The translations under genes and the position numbers were made by a program. From positions 1-64,000 of the forward strand of contig JAWKUA010000004.1 of NCBI GenBank assembly GCA_041398785.1: a DNA stretch of 64,000 nt, read 5' to 3'. Source of the stretch: Planctomycetaceae bacterium (GTDB lineage Bacteria; Planctomycetota; Planctomycetia; Planctomycetales; Planctomycetaceae). Positions 1 through 9,281 of this stretch are shown one piece after another (within the stretch, counting starts at the first letter, position 1; each line of letters begins with the position of its first letter). The notes beneath the pieces were generated by a model, which was not told the origin of the DNA, made no database searches, and saw only the letters and a list, made by a program, of their open reading frames with translations.

Positions 1-1753
1 GTTGTCCGGTTTCGGTTTCCGTCCGGCTGCCAGGTCGCCGACGATACGGTGAATCGTCAGGTCCGGGTAGCGGCGAATTGGACTTGTGAAGTGGCTGTAG
101 TCTTCTTCGTTCAGCGCGTAGTGGCCGAAATCTTCGGGGCTGTATTCGGCCTGCTTCATCGAACGCAGCAGCGCGAAGTTGATGGCTCGTTCTTCCGGTT
201 TGCCCTGGACATCGTGAATGACCTTTTGGATTTCCTGGCGGCTTTGAAACTTCTGCAGGTCGTAACCCAGGCCGGCGCAGAATTCCTGAAAGTTCTTCAG
301 CCGCAGTTCGTCCGGATAACCGTGGACGCGCCGCAGAAACGGAATGTCCTTCGACGCCAGAATCTGGGCGACCGCGACATTCGCCGCCAGCATGAATTCC
401 TCAATGATCTCGTGACTTTCATCGTGGTGGCGTTCATGAGCGCCGGTGATGTTACCGTCATCGTCGAAGTCGATTTCAATTTCCGGGATGCCCATCTGCA
501 GGGCTCCGGTCGCGAACCGATTCTTCCGCAGCAGCATCGCCAGTTCATGCATCCGCAGCAGCAGTTGAACGACTTTGGTGCCGACCTCCGTGGCATGTTG
601 CTTCGGCGATTTGATGATGGGCATCACCTGTTCGTAGGCGAATCGCTTTGAAACCCGGATGACACTGTTGGCAAGTTCCGCGCCCTGCGGTTTACCGTGC
701 TTGTCGAATTCGATGAACACGCTTTTCGTGTAGCGGATCTGGCCTTCCTGCAGGCTGGCCAGTCCGTTGCTGATGATTTCGGGCAGCATTGGAATGACGT
801 GTCGGGGCAGGTACACGCTGGTTCCCCGATCGCGGCCTTCCCGGTCCAAAGCGGTGCCCTGCGTGACGAAATGTGCGACGTCGGCGATATGCACTCCAAG
901 CTGCCAGTGCCCGCGCTTGTCCCGGCGCAGGGAGATCGCGTCGTCGAAATCCCGGGCGGTCGCCGGATCAATCGTGACGATGTTTTCATTCGTCAGATCC
1001 AGCCGCTCGCCGAAGTCCTTTTCATTGAACTGGTCCGCCTGCGTGCGGGCATCTTCAAGAGCGGCTTCGCTGAATTCATAGGGAAGGCCCAGACTGTGGA
1101 CGACGGTCATCGTGTCGACTCCCGGATCGCCGCGCTGTCCGAGAACTTCCGTCAACACGGCTTCTCCGGCCTGGTCGATGGCGGGAAACCGCAGCATTTC
1201 GATGACGACTTTGTCATCCGGCCTGGCTCCCTTCGCGCCCGGGTCGCCGACGTGGATCGACTTGTGAAACGTGTCTCCGTCAACTCGAACGTAGCCCTGG
1301 CCCCGCTTTTCGTAATAGGTGCCAACGAACAACTTGTTGGCGCGTTCCAGCACATTTTCGACCGTGCCGCAGCGCTGTCCGCCGGAGCGGCGTTTGCTGG
1401 TGAGTCGCACCAGAACTTCGTCGCCGGTGTGAGCGTCCTTCAGGTCGCGAGCGTCGACGTACACATCCCTGCCGTGAAGCTCCGCCGACGTTTCGTGCGG
1501 AATCACAAACGCGGCGCCACTGCTGGTTTTCTTGACAACTCCGGTGACGAATCCTTCCGCGGTTTTCAGTTGCAGGCGGCCCTTTCGTCCTTCACGAATT
1601 CGGCCGGACTGAACGAGTTCGTCGACAACCGCCAAAAACTTCGCGACGCCCTTTCTGCCGATTCGCAGCTTCTTCGACAATGCACTCGCGTCGATGGGGC
1701 GGTAGTTCGGTTCCGACAGAAATGAGATGATTTGATCTTCGTGTTTGCTCACG
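1..1753 (-). CDS. rnr: Ribonuclease R (partial, C-terminus beyond the window)
   Basis: This gene encodes a 3'-to-5' exoribonuclease of the RNB (RNase II/R) family, which degrades structured RNA in the cytoplasm. Translating the minus strand from a GTG at 1753 gives an N-terminal winged-helix segment (about residues 5-70), cold-shock-like domains, and an RNB domain whose catalytic motif DPATARDFDDA starts near residue 260. The conserved HFTSPIRRYPDL motif lies close to the left edge. The last part of the RNB domain and the expected S1 domain are outside the window. The plus-strand open frames opposite it are shadows, because only the minus frame carries the family motifs. Identification is firm; the GTG start is a choice based on domain position. 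Confidence 0.93.
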
Positions 1754-1916
1754 CCTTGTGTTCCCTGGCCCGGCGGGGCCGTGTTGTATTGTTAATTCGT
1801 CGCGCAGAACTGAAGACGTCCGCGTCGACGTTGGCATCGACATTCGTTCAGAACTGACGCTCGTGCGGATGTCGTCGGCCCCACGGTCTTCGGCTGAGTT
1901 TTGCCAGGACAAACAC

Positions 1917-3017
1917 CTACCGCAGACGCAAAACCCGATTGTGTCCGGTATCCACGACATACAAGCGACCGTCTTCCCGGCAAACACCGTGAGGATGCAG
2001 CAGTTGAATGCGTTTGTCGCCGTGGCCGCGGCCCAGCACCGTCGAGACAGTGTTTGTCCGCGGATCGAATCTGCGAATCGCCGCGTTTTGATCGTCGGCA
2101 ATGTAGACGTTGTCGTGTTCGTCGACGCAGATGTGTTTCGGTGAATCGAACTGTGCCCGCAGCGCCTGACCGTCGCGGTAACCCTGCTGGCCGGTTCCGG
2201 CGACTGTGTGGATGGTGCCGTCGGGCTTGACGACACGCAGAGCGTTGCCGCCGCGTTCCAGAACATAGACGCTGCCGTGCGAATCCGCCGCGACGGCTCG
2301 CGGATCGACGAGCGGGCTTTCGACGGCCTGCATACCGTCCTGCGGAACGCCCTTTTCGCCATTGCCGGCGATTGTTGCGACGATGCCGGATTTCAGGTCA
2401 ACCGCTCGTATTCGGTGGTTGTTCAAATCGGCCATGTGCAGCACATCACTGTTGTGGTTCAGCGTGATACACATGACGAAATCGAACTCCGCGGCCGTTG
2501 CGGGTCCGCCGTCGCCGGAGAATCCTGCTTCTCCCGTGCCGGCGATCGTCGAGATGCGGCCCGTTTCGGCATCGACCTTTCGAATACAGTGATTCCAACT
2601 GTCGGCGATGTACAGGTCTCCGCCGGGTGTCACCGCGCAGTTGTGCATGCCGTTGAATGTTGCTTCGCTGAACGGTCCTCCATCGCCCCTGTAGCTGCGG
2701 CTGCCGTCCCCGGAAACGTGAGTCAGCGTGCCGTCCGGCGACCGCTTATGCACACGCCCGCCTTCGAGTTCCACGATGAACATGTCGCCCTGGCGATTGA
2801 AATCGACGCCGAACGGGCTGGTCAGCGGTCCGGATTCGAAATTCCAGTCGCCGCCTTCTTCTGGCAGCAAACCGCCGATGAGGATTTCCGCACCGGCGGA
2901 AGTCGGTTCGTCGGCGTCAGCCAACTTCGGCAACGGTAACACGATTGCCGCGATGAAAACGGCGGACTTCACAACAGAAGCCCGAAGCGCGAAATCGGTC
3001 GGAATCATGGCTGCCAA
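1917..3017 (-). CDS. Secreted NHL-repeat beta-propeller protein
   Basis: A 366-residue protein with an N-terminal signal peptide (hydrophobic core at about residues 14-30, ending near LADADE), followed by about five NHL-type blades. Blades are recognisable by repeats such as GGDLYIADSWNHCIRKVD, NSDVLHMADLNNHRIRAVD and DNVYIADDQNAAIRRFD, several followed by an ISTIAGTGE-like strand. NHL propellers usually bind proteins or ligands; secreted ones are abundant in planctomycetes and mostly uncharacterised. No extra catalytic domain is seen. An alternative start nine bases downstream (second Met) is equally possible. It lies about 160 bases upstream of rnr on the same strand, so co-transcription is possible but not shown. 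Confidence 0.85.
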   Translation of the reverse strand: MAAMIPTDFALRASVVKSAVFIAAIVLPLPKLADADEPTSAGAEILIGGLLPEEGGDWNFESGPLTSPFGVDFNRQGDMFIVELEGGRVHKRSPDGTLTHVSGDGSRSYRGDGGPFSEATFNGMHNCAVTPGGDLYIADSWNHCIRKVDAETGRISTIAGTGEAGFSGDGGPATAAEFDFVMCITLNHNSDVLHMADLNNHRIRAVDLKSGIVATIAGNGEKGVPQDGMQAVESPLVDPRAVAADSHGSVYVLERGGNALRVVKPDGTIHTVAGTGQQGYRDGQALRAQFDSPKHICVDEHDNVYIADDQNAAIRRFDPRTNTVSTVLGRGHGDKRIQLLHPHGVCREDGRLYVVDTGHNRVLRLR

Positions 3018-3283
3018 TGCCTGGTGAAGGTGAGTCGAAATAGATTGCGCCTGTCATCGGCGGTTCCTTTCGGGAAATGCCGTGACGGCGCGGTCAGCTT
3101 CACGACTCACCTGGCACTCGTCAACCAACCCGGCCCGGATGCCGGCTGCTGATTCACCCGCCGTTTCAAGAAGCGAGTCTGCGGTTTGCGCTGCGGCATC
3201 GGATGCGCAGCGATACCTGCGTTGACGACAATGCGTGTCGCAACGGTGCTGCGGCAATTCGGTCCAGACAACGTCGAGTCGCC

Positions 3284-3736
3284 CTACGGCATGACGAATT
3301 CATGTTCGCCTTCACGAACCGTCATCACCGGGCACTTTGCTTTCCGGACGACGCGTTCCGCGACGCTGCCCATCAGCAGATGAGCGAACGCTCCGCGACC
3401 GTGCGTGCCGATCACGATCAGGTCGATGTCGTGATCCTTTGCGTAGCGGCAGATTTCCACGAACGGATGTCCCGGTACGACACTGCGTTCAACCTTCAGG
3501 TTCACGGAATCAGCCAGAAGGTCGTTCAGCATGCCCTGCGCACGGGTGATCGCTTCGGATTCGATTTCCGGAGTCACTGCGCCGCCTTCTCCGTACATGA
3601 TCGGAACGCGTTCGGCCACGTGCAGCAGGTGAAGCTCCGATCCAAAGACCTTCGCGAACTCCGCAGCGTAGCGGACCGCGTTGTCGCTGTGTTCACTGAA
3701 GTCTGTGGCCACCAGAATTCGCTGCAGTTCAATCAT
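3284..3736 (-). CDS. Universal stress protein (UspA family)
   Basis: A 150-residue single-domain Usp protein beginning MIELQRILVATDFSEHSDNA, the classic first strand and helix of the family. The ATP-binding signature G-2x-G-9x-G(S/T) is present near the C-terminus (GTHGRG followed by GSVAERV), so it belongs to the ATP-binding subgroup. The open frame continues 73 codons upstream, but that part is arginine-rich and unlike any Usp. The ATG at 3736 has an AGGAG ribosome-binding site about nine bases ahead and gives the usual family length. Its role is inferred to be in stress or energy-limitation responses. It stands alone. Confidence 0.9.
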   Translation of the reverse strand: MIELQRILVATDFSEHSDNAVRYAAEFAKVFGSELHLLHVAERVPIMYGEGGAVTPEIESEAITRAQGMLNDLLADSVNLKVERSVVPGHPFVEICRYAKDHDIDLIVIGTHGRGAFAHLLMGSVAERVVRKAKCPVMTVREGEHEFVMP

Positions 3737-3988
3737 CTCGGCTGCTCCTGTTTTCCGGGAACTCTGCTCCTGCCGGGGCGGACGAACCGTGCGACCGGTC
3801 GTGTCTGCGATGTTCGGGACCCGGCAGAATTCGACAAAGCCCGACAAGACCTGTCGAAAGCAACTCGCGTGCCTGTCGCGCGGTCGCACGCGACTGCATA
3901 GACTTATGGGCGGATTCGGCCTCCCGCCGCGCGAAAACGCACATCGGGTCAGCATGCGCGCGAATTCGCGCAGTGCGCGAACTGCGGT

Positions 3989-4564
3989 TCAGCGATCATC
4001 ACCCAGCACACGCTTCAGGCGTTCGGTGAGTTCCTGGCGAGCACGAAAAATGCGGCTGCGGACGGTACCCAGCGGAATCTCCAGGATCGACGCGATCTGT
4101 TCGTACGAGAATCCGTCCATCTCCTTCATGATCAGCGGCTGTCGAAATTCTTCCGCGACCTCCTGCAGCGCCTGTCGAACGATGCGGACACGTTCCTCGC
4201 TGGACATCGGATGAGCCGGGTCGGCGGCGGGATTTGGATCCGCGGGTGATGCGCCCGACGCTTCTTCGAGGGACTCCAGCGACGTTGTTTCGATCCGCTG
4301 CTTTCGACGACGACTGATGGCTGCGTTCATCGCGATGCGGTACAGCCAGGAATAGAACTCCGCTTCGTGACGAAACGTCGCCAGTCGCCGCCATGCGGAA
4401 ATGAATGCCTGCTGCGCGGCTTCCAGCGCATCGTCGCGCGAACCCAGCGCGAATTCCAGGCTGTGAACCAGCCGGTCCTGGTAGCGCGTGACAAGCTCGT
4501 CGAAGGCGCTGTCGTCTCCGTCAAGCGATTGCCTGATGAGTTGTTGGTCGGACGAGGCGTTCAA
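3989..4564 (-). CDS. ECF-family RNA polymerase sigma factor
   Basis: A 191-residue sigma-70-family protein of extracytoplasmic-function size. Region 2 covers about residues 18-90, with the core-binding helix FDELVTRYQDRL and the -10 recognition segment around AFISAWRRLATFRHEAEFYS. A Pro/Ala-rich linker (about residues 97-115) separates it from region 4 (about residues 125-185), whose helix-turn-helix reads FSYEQIASILEIPLGTVRSR. The family redirects RNA polymerase to alternative promoters. No anti-sigma gene is adjacent: the neighbour is the divergent mqnB, 69 bases away, so the partner and signal cannot be told from context. Confidence 0.92.
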   Translation of the reverse strand: MNASSDQQLIRQSLDGDDSAFDELVTRYQDRLVHSLEFALGSRDDALEAAQQAFISAWRRLATFRHEAEFYSWLYRIAMNAAISRRRKQRIETTSLESLEEASGASPADPNPAADPAHPMSSEERVRIVRQALQEVAEEFRQPLIMKEMDGFSYEQIASILEIPLGTVRSRIFRARQELTERLKRVLGDDR

Positions 4565-4633
4565 CGGTTATTCTGCCGACGTTGGCCTGCTTCAGTTCGA
4601 AAGCGGGTCGCATTGCACCGACTGTTGCTGGAA

Positions 4634-5311
4634 ATGGCAATCGTGCCCAATCTCATTCTGATCCCCACTGCCGGCGAACGAGCCGTCATGGAGCCTCTGC
4701 TGCAACCGACCACCTCGGATGATCGGTGGAGGATCGAACTGTGCGGCTTCGGGATTGCGGCGGCGGCGGCGCGCACGGCGATGCTTGTGGAAAGACATCG
4801 TCCGGAACGTGTGATTCTGACTGGAACCGCAGGCACGTTCGACGAAGAGCTTGCGGTCGGCGAGGCATTCAACTTCAGCCGCGTCGGTTGCTACGGCATC
4901 GGTGCAGGCTCGGGCGATGAGTTCATCACGGCGGGCGAAATGGGCTGGCGGCACTGGCGCGTCGACGGCAGCTTTTCGATTAAGGAAACGGATTGCACCG
5001 ACTCCGGGATTGGCGATCTCCTGGAACTCAGCAATGTTTCAGCATCGGCTGACCGACTGCTGCTGACCGCCTGCGCGGCCTCAGCGAACGCGGAAGACCT
5101 CCGGCGCCGGCGCGAAAAGTTTCCGCGTGCCGCTGCGGAAGACATGGAAGGCTTCGGCGTCGCCGTCGCCTGCCGGATGGCGGAAATTCCGCTGCAGATT
5201 ATTCGAGGAATCTCCAACCAGGCGGGCGATCGCGACAAGACTCACTGGAAAACCAACGCAGCCCTTCAGTCCGCCGCGACGGTTGTCATCGAAAACACAC
5301 ACTGCGGCTGA
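4634..5311 (+). CDS. mqnB: Futalosine hydrolase (menaquinone biosynthesis)
   Basis: MqnB cleaves futalosine to release its base and dehypoxanthine futalosine in the alternative menaquinone pathway. The 225-residue product has the nucleoside-phosphorylase/hydrolase fold: GTAGTF after the first core strands, the substrate-binding AAEDMEGFGVA segment, and the late SNQAGDRDKTHW motif carrying the catalytic aspartate. The open frame extends upstream into sequence antisense to the sigma factor, so the ATG at 4634 (MAIVPNLILIPTAGE) is taken as the start. mqnD follows after 17 bases in the same direction, which strongly supports the assignment. Confidence 0.9.
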   Translation: MAIVPNLILIPTAGERAVMEPLLQPTTSDDRWRIELCGFGIAAAAARTAMLVERHRPERVILTGTAGTFDEELAVGEAFNFSRVGCYGIGAGSGDEFITAGEMGWRHWRVDGSFSIKETDCTDSGIGDLLELSNVSASADRLLLTACAASANAEDLRRRREKFPRAAAEDMEGFGVAVACRMAEIPLQIIRGISNQAGDRDKTHWKTNAALQSAATVVIENTHCG

Positions 5312-5328
5312 TTCCAGGAAAACCTTTC

Positions 5329-6198
5329 ATGTCCCACACCATTCGACTTGGAATCTCCACGTGTCCGAACGACACGTTTGCGTTTCACGGGCTGCTGACG
5401 CGCGCCGTTGACTGGCGGGGCCTGAATTTTGAAGTGGAATTGCTGGACATTCAGGAATTGAACGACCGGCTGTTCGCTGATGACTTTGATGTCGCCAAGA
5501 CCAGTTTTCACGCGGCGCTGCTGTTGTCGGATCGGACTGTGGTGCTGCCGAGCGGGGCGGCTCTGGGATTCGGAGTTGGTCCGTTGCTGCTGTCTTCGCT
5601 GCCCGACGCCAGACCGACGGACAAGACGCAAACAACCCTGTGTCCCGGAAAGCACACAACAGCGGCGTTGCTGTTCGAGTTGTTTCATCCGCAGACGACT
5701 TGTGTTCGGCATGTTGTTTTCTCCGACATCATGCCGATGCTGCGACGCGGCGAAGCGGATTTCGGTGTTTGCATTCACGAAGGACGCTTTACGTGGCAAC
5801 AGCAGGGGCTTGGGCTGGTGGAAGACCTGGGTACGCGCTGGGAGGCTGAGACGCACTGCCCTCTTCCGCTGGGAGGCATCGTTGCTCAGCGGCGTCTGTC
5901 ACCGGAAACGATCGCAACCGTCCAGGCGGTGATTCACGATTCGCTGCAGTTGGCCCTGGCGGATCGTGACGCCGCGCTGCCCACGATGAGAAAGTACGCT
6001 CAGGAATTCGACGACGGTGTCTTGATGCAGCACGTGGATTTGTACGTCAACGACTGGACGGTGGATCTGGGCAGCGTCGGCCGGCAGGCGCTGACGGAAC
6101 TTTCCGGGAGAGCGAAGACGGTCGGACTGGTGCCGGATACCGCCGTTCCCATCGAAGTCTTCGGAGCCACGCCATCGGCTGAGTTTTCAGAACGGTAG
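5329..6198 (+). CDS. mqnD: 1,4-dihydroxy-6-naphthoate synthase
   Basis: MqnD converts cyclic dehypoxanthine futalosine to 1,4-dihydroxy-6-naphthoate. The 289-residue protein opens with the family signature LGISTCPNDTFAFHGLL, continues with DVAKTSFHAALLL, and carries the mid-protein ADFGVCIHEGRFTW segment, all diagnostic of the periplasmic-binding-protein-like MqnA/MqnD fold and of MqnD in particular. Length is normal for the family. It lies 17 bases after mqnB and is presumably co-transcribed. The other pathway genes (mqnA, mqnC, mqnE) are not in the window. Its end is only 23 bases from the convergent lgt. Confidence 0.95.
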   Translation: MSHTIRLGISTCPNDTFAFHGLLTRAVDWRGLNFEVELLDIQELNDRLFADDFDVAKTSFHAALLLSDRTVVLPSGAALGFGVGPLLLSSLPDARPTDKTQTTLCPGKHTTAALLFELFHPQTTCVRHVVFSDIMPMLRRGEADFGVCIHEGRFTWQQQGLGLVEDLGTRWEAETHCPLPLGGIVAQRRLSPETIATVQAVIHDSLQLALADRDAALPTMRKYAQEFDDGVLMQHVDLYVNDWTVDLGSVGRQALTELSGRAKTVGLVPDTAVPIEVFGATPSAEFSER

Positions 6199-6221
6199 TC
6201 CGCGACGTGTCGGGAGGCTGC

Positions 6222-7298
6222 TTACCCTGCGCCGGCTTTCGTGGCTCCGGCAGCGGAGTGTTCGCCGCGGTGACGGTGGCTGAGCCAGATCAGCATCCCG
6301 CAGCCGGTCAGGAAGATCCCGATGCTCATCAGTTGCGAGAACGTCAGGCCCGTGCCCATCCGCGCGGGTTCGTCATCGCGGATTACTTCCAGCACGAAGC
6401 GATTGATCGGGTAAATCGTGCAGCCCAGAGCCAGCACGGCTCCTTCAAACGGTCGATGACGGAAATACCAAGTCAGGAACGCCGCCAGGGAAAACGCCAG
6501 GATGGAGCTGTAGATCTGCGTCGGGTGCAGCGGAATCGTCGCGGCCGCGTCGGGCGGAATCGTGCCGCGTTCCACCAGTTTCTGAAACGTCAGGCTGTCG
6601 GGAGGAAACCGGACGGCCCACGGCAGAGAACATGGTCCGCCGAAGCAGCATCCGTAAAGGAAACATCCGATTCGTCCGAAGCCAAGGCCCAGCATCAGCG
6701 ACGGAATCACGACATCGCCCAACTGCAGAATGCGGATGTTTCGGCGCCGGCAGAAGGTGATCGCACCGATCACCCCGCCGATCACGCAGCCATAGAACAC
6801 GATTCCGCCGTCCGTAAGGTTTACGGTCGCCAGGACAGCGTCCATTCCTGCTTTGCCGCCGACAACGCGCTGCCAGTTCTGCAGCAGGTAGATCACGCGA
6901 GCTCCGATGATTCCGGGAATCAGCAGCCACATCGTCAGATCCCACACGACGTTCGGATCAAGTCCCACCTGCCGTGCCCGTCGTGTTGCCAGCAGCGTTC
7001 CTGACGCGAAGCCGACGAACAGCATGAGGCCATAGCCGAACAGCGGGACACCGGACTTTGCCAGCGGCAACCCCAGCACGGGAATCATGACGATAGCCGT
7101 CGGAATGATGGCCCAGAACAGCAGCGATGAAAGCACCTGACCGGAATCGCGAGTCAGCTTCCACAGGACGGCGAGTCCGACGACCGCGATCAGCGTCCAC
7201 GCGGCAAGCACCCATCCCGCGCCGACGAGCAGCTCGTTGCCGACGGATTCCATCTGCCAGTATTGATCGAAGACGATTCTTAGAAGGACTTTTCGCAT
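6222..7298 (-). CDS. lgt: Prolipoprotein diacylglyceryl transferase
   Basis: Lgt transfers diacylglycerol from phosphatidylglycerol to the lipobox cysteine of prolipoproteins in the inner membrane. The 358-residue protein is strongly hydrophobic with about eight membrane segments. It has the signature region GFGRIGCFLYGCCFGGPC, a cysteine-rich variant of the usual GRxGNFxN motif, and the conserved HPTQIYSS motif. The GARVIYLLQNW segment corresponds to the arginine/tyrosine-containing helix. It is longer than the E. coli protein (291 residues), mainly through an extra N-terminal stretch with two hydrophobic segments. It stands alone, convergent with mqnD. Confidence 0.93.
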   Translation of the reverse strand: MRKVLLRIVFDQYWQMESVGNELLVGAGWVLAAWTLIAVVGLAVLWKLTRDSGQVLSSLLFWAIIPTAIVMIPVLGLPLAKSGVPLFGYGLMLFVGFASGTLLATRRARQVGLDPNVVWDLTMWLLIPGIIGARVIYLLQNWQRVVGGKAGMDAVLATVNLTDGGIVFYGCVIGGVIGAITFCRRRNIRILQLGDVVIPSLMLGLGFGRIGCFLYGCCFGGPCSLPWAVRFPPDSLTFQKLVERGTIPPDAAATIPLHPTQIYSSILAFSLAAFLTWYFRHRPFEGAVLALGCTIYPINRFVLEVIRDDEPARMGTGLTFSQLMSIGIFLTGCGMLIWLSHRHRGEHSAAGATKAGAG

Positions 7299-7404
7299 CG
7301 GGAAGAATTCCAGTCCCGGACGTTTGGTCCAAACCGGGCGGCTGGCATGACGTGATTTCTCAACCGGAGTGTCCGGTCACCGGAACTGTAGCCGTGGGCT
7401 GCGA

Positions 7405-8253
7405 TCAGGTGAACCGCAGAATTGCGTTGTCGATCAGCCGTGTGGTCCCCAGCTTTGCGGCGATCAGGGCGACAGCCTGCGACGGTCGGTGCGACAGTGT
7501 CTGCAGAGTTTCGCAGTCCACAACCACGGCATAGTCCAGTTGCACTCCGTGAGATTCCTGAACCAATTGCTGCATTTTAGCCGCGATGTCGTTCGGAAGG
7601 TTCCCGCATTCAGCCGCCAGCATTTCGGCAAGTTCCAGGCTGCGGGACAGCACCAGCGCCTGTTGTCGCTGATCGGCCGACAGGTACCGATTTCGGCTGC
7701 TCATCGCCAGACCGTCACTTTCCCGCACGGTCGGGCACGTGACAATTTCAATGCCCCAGTTCAGATCGGCGATCATCCGGCGAACGATCAGTTGCTGCTG
7801 GTAGTCCTTCTGACCGAAGAACGCCTTGTCCGGTACCGTGATGTTGAACAACTTGGCGACGACGGTGGTCACGCCATCGAAGTGTCCGGGCCGTAGAGCA
7901 CCTTCCAGAACTTCGGTCAACCGACTGACGTGAACCGACGTGGCGGCGTCGGACGAGTACATGTCAGCGGTGTCGGGTGTGAATACGAGATCAGCGCCGG
8001 CCTTTTCGCAGAGCTGCAGGTCCGATTGCAGTGTCCGGGGGTAGCGTTTGAAGTCTTCGTTCGGACCGAATTGTGTCGGGTTGACAAAGATGGTCGCAAC
8101 GACAAAGTCGCAGTCGGTCGCCGCCGCGTCAATCAGGTTCAGGTGTCCCTGATGCAGTGCCCCCATCGTGGGGACGACGCCAACGGTGGCTCCTTCCTTC
8201 TTTCGTGCCATCAACAGTTGGCGAGTTTTCGCGGGCGAGCATTCAACCAGCAC
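7405..8253 (-). CDS. panC: Pantothenate synthetase
   Basis: PanC condenses pantoate and beta-alanine with ATP to make pantothenate. The HIGH-type nucleotide motif PTMGALHQGHLNL, the FFGQKDYQQ segment and the CPTVRESDGLAMSSRN motif are all intact. The frame is open to 8385, but that extension runs through the transcription terminator of the upstream gene. The GTG at 8253, with an AGGA element about ten bases ahead, aligns exactly with the family N-terminus (VLVECSPAKTRQLL) and gives 282 residues, the normal length. I therefore reject the longer ATG form. Confidence 0.93.
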   Translation of the reverse strand: MLVECSPAKTRQLLMARKKEGATVGVVPTMGALHQGHLNLIDAAATDCDFVVATIFVNPTQFGPNEDFKRYPRTLQSDLQLCEKAGADLVFTPDTADMYSSDAATSVHVSRLTEVLEGALRPGHFDGVTTVVAKLFNITVPDKAFFGQKDYQQQLIVRRMIADLNWGIEIVTCPTVRESDGLAMSSRNRYLSADQRQQALVLSRSLELAEMLAAECGNLPNDIAAKMQQLVQESHGVQLDYAVVVDCETLQTLSHRPSQAVALIAAKLGTTRLIDNAILRFT

Positions 8254-8285
8254 GTCGGTGGTTCCTGAAGCAAACGGAAAAGCAA

Positions 8286-8320
8286 GAAGCCCGGACTCTC
8301 CGTCAGAAGAGCCGGGCTTC
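8286..8320 (-). terminator. Hairpin terminator between the DUF1571 gene and panC
   Basis: The inverted repeat GAAGCCCGG...CCGGGCTTC continues inward through CTCT/AGAG with one bulged base. This makes a stem of about 13 pairs with an eight-base loop. On the minus strand it is followed by a broken T-run (TTCTTGCTTTT). Its position just after the DUF1571 stop and before the panC GTG fits an intrinsic terminator, although the T-tract is weak. Confidence 0.6.
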
Positions 8321-8347
8321 GGGGAATTCACGTACCGGGATGTCCGG

Positions 8348-9121
8348 TTAGAAATTGTATTTCGGATTCTTTGTGTCGAAGTCAACGTCTGTCAGCTTCA
8401 CGTCGGTCTTGATATCGGTAAACGTGTAGTCTTCGACAACCGGCGGTTCGGCTCCGGCTTTCTTCGGAAAGGCGAACTGCTGGATTCGCACGGGGTAGCC
8501 GGTCGCCTCATCCACCCACAGGCGAGTCTTGTGGAACTTGAATTGCTTGCGAGGCTCCGGGTGGCTGGATTCCACGACACGGCACTTCATGGTGCCGAGC
8601 TTGGCGTCCTTGAAATACTTGACTTCGCATTCGGCGTATTTGGTCTCTTCTTCCCACTGGTCGATCACGGCCTGCACGGCCTTGCTGATTCCCGCCATGG
8701 TGACGGGGTAACGGTTTTCGTTCATGGCTGTCGGGCTGCCCGGTGCCAATTCCAGTGTCCCGATCAGTCCGGCAAGTCCGGCTTCGTGGACCAGCAGATT
8801 TCCGCTGTTACTGCCATCCACGTAGATGACTTCACGCCCTTCATTGGGAGTTTCGAAGTACAGATAGACACTGAACGGTTCGTGTCGGATTTTGATCCGC
8901 AGCTTCTGAGAAACCAGGGTTGAGCCGACAACTTCGCGTTTGAAAAACGTGGCTTCGTAGCCGGGGAGGGAATCCACCTTTGCCATGCATTCCGTGGCGT
9001 ATCGAATTGCCGGTGTCAGCGGATGTTCTTTGGCGTCAGCAGCTTCGTCGGCCTGAGTCGTGCCGGTGAAGGCCAGGCCGGCCAGAATGCAAACGGCCGT
9101 CTGCCGCAGGCGGAATATCAT
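8348..9121 (-). CDS. Secreted DUF1571 family protein
   Basis: A 257-residue exported protein of the DUF1571 family, known almost only from planctomycetes and of unknown function. The signal peptide covers about residues 1-25 (MIFRLRQTAVCILAGLAF, cleaved near TQADEA). The mature part has the family pattern of beta strands: GYEATFFKREVV, MKCRVVESSHPEP and TRLWVDEATGYPVRIQQF. The last of these resembles strands of LolA/LolB-like outer-membrane lipoprotein-sorting folds, which is only a structural guess. The ATG at 9121 is preferred to the one at 9145 because GGAG lies seven bases ahead and the signal peptide then has normal length. Confidence 0.85.
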   Translation of the reverse strand: MIFRLRQTAVCILAGLAFTGTTQADEAADAKEHPLTPAIRYATECMAKVDSLPGYEATFFKREVVGSTLVSQKLRIKIRHEPFSVYLYFETPNEGREVIYVDGSNSGNLLVHEAGLAGLIGTLELAPGSPTAMNENRYPVTMAGISKAVQAVIDQWEEETKYAECEVKYFKDAKLGTMKCRVVESSHPEPRKQFKFHKTRLWVDEATGYPVRIQQFAFPKKAGAEPPVVEDYTFTDIKTDVKLTDVDFDTKNPKYNF

Positions 9122-9204
9122 GGGAATTCTCCGTGGATCTGTCATTTCGTGTGCCGCCGGGTCAGACTGACGGCGACTACGGTTTACGATGTCGAAAACT
9201 GCGA

Positions 9205-9233
9205 TTGCCGCATTCTTACGTCAATTCTAGAAT
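9205..9233 (+). promoter_or_regulatory. Candidate sigma-70-type promoter
   Basis: TTGCCG and TAGAAT are separated by 17 bases. Both are close to the housekeeping consensus and correctly spaced, about 48 bases ahead of the ATG at 9282. The same TAGAAT -10 hexamer appears ahead of the gene at 29185. Confidence 0.5.
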
Positions 9234-9281
9234 CCGGCAATATCTGCTGATTGGAGAAGGATTCTCCCTCCCTGTGCTTCA

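Noticed and set aside
697..1725. A 342-codon plus-strand open frame at the left edge
   Set aside because: It is antisense to the RNase R gene, whose minus-strand translation carries the catalytic motifs; the plus product has no recognisable features.
8253..8385. A longer N-terminus for PanC
   Set aside because: It would be translated from the terminator hairpin of the preceding gene; the GTG at 8253 matches the family N-terminus.
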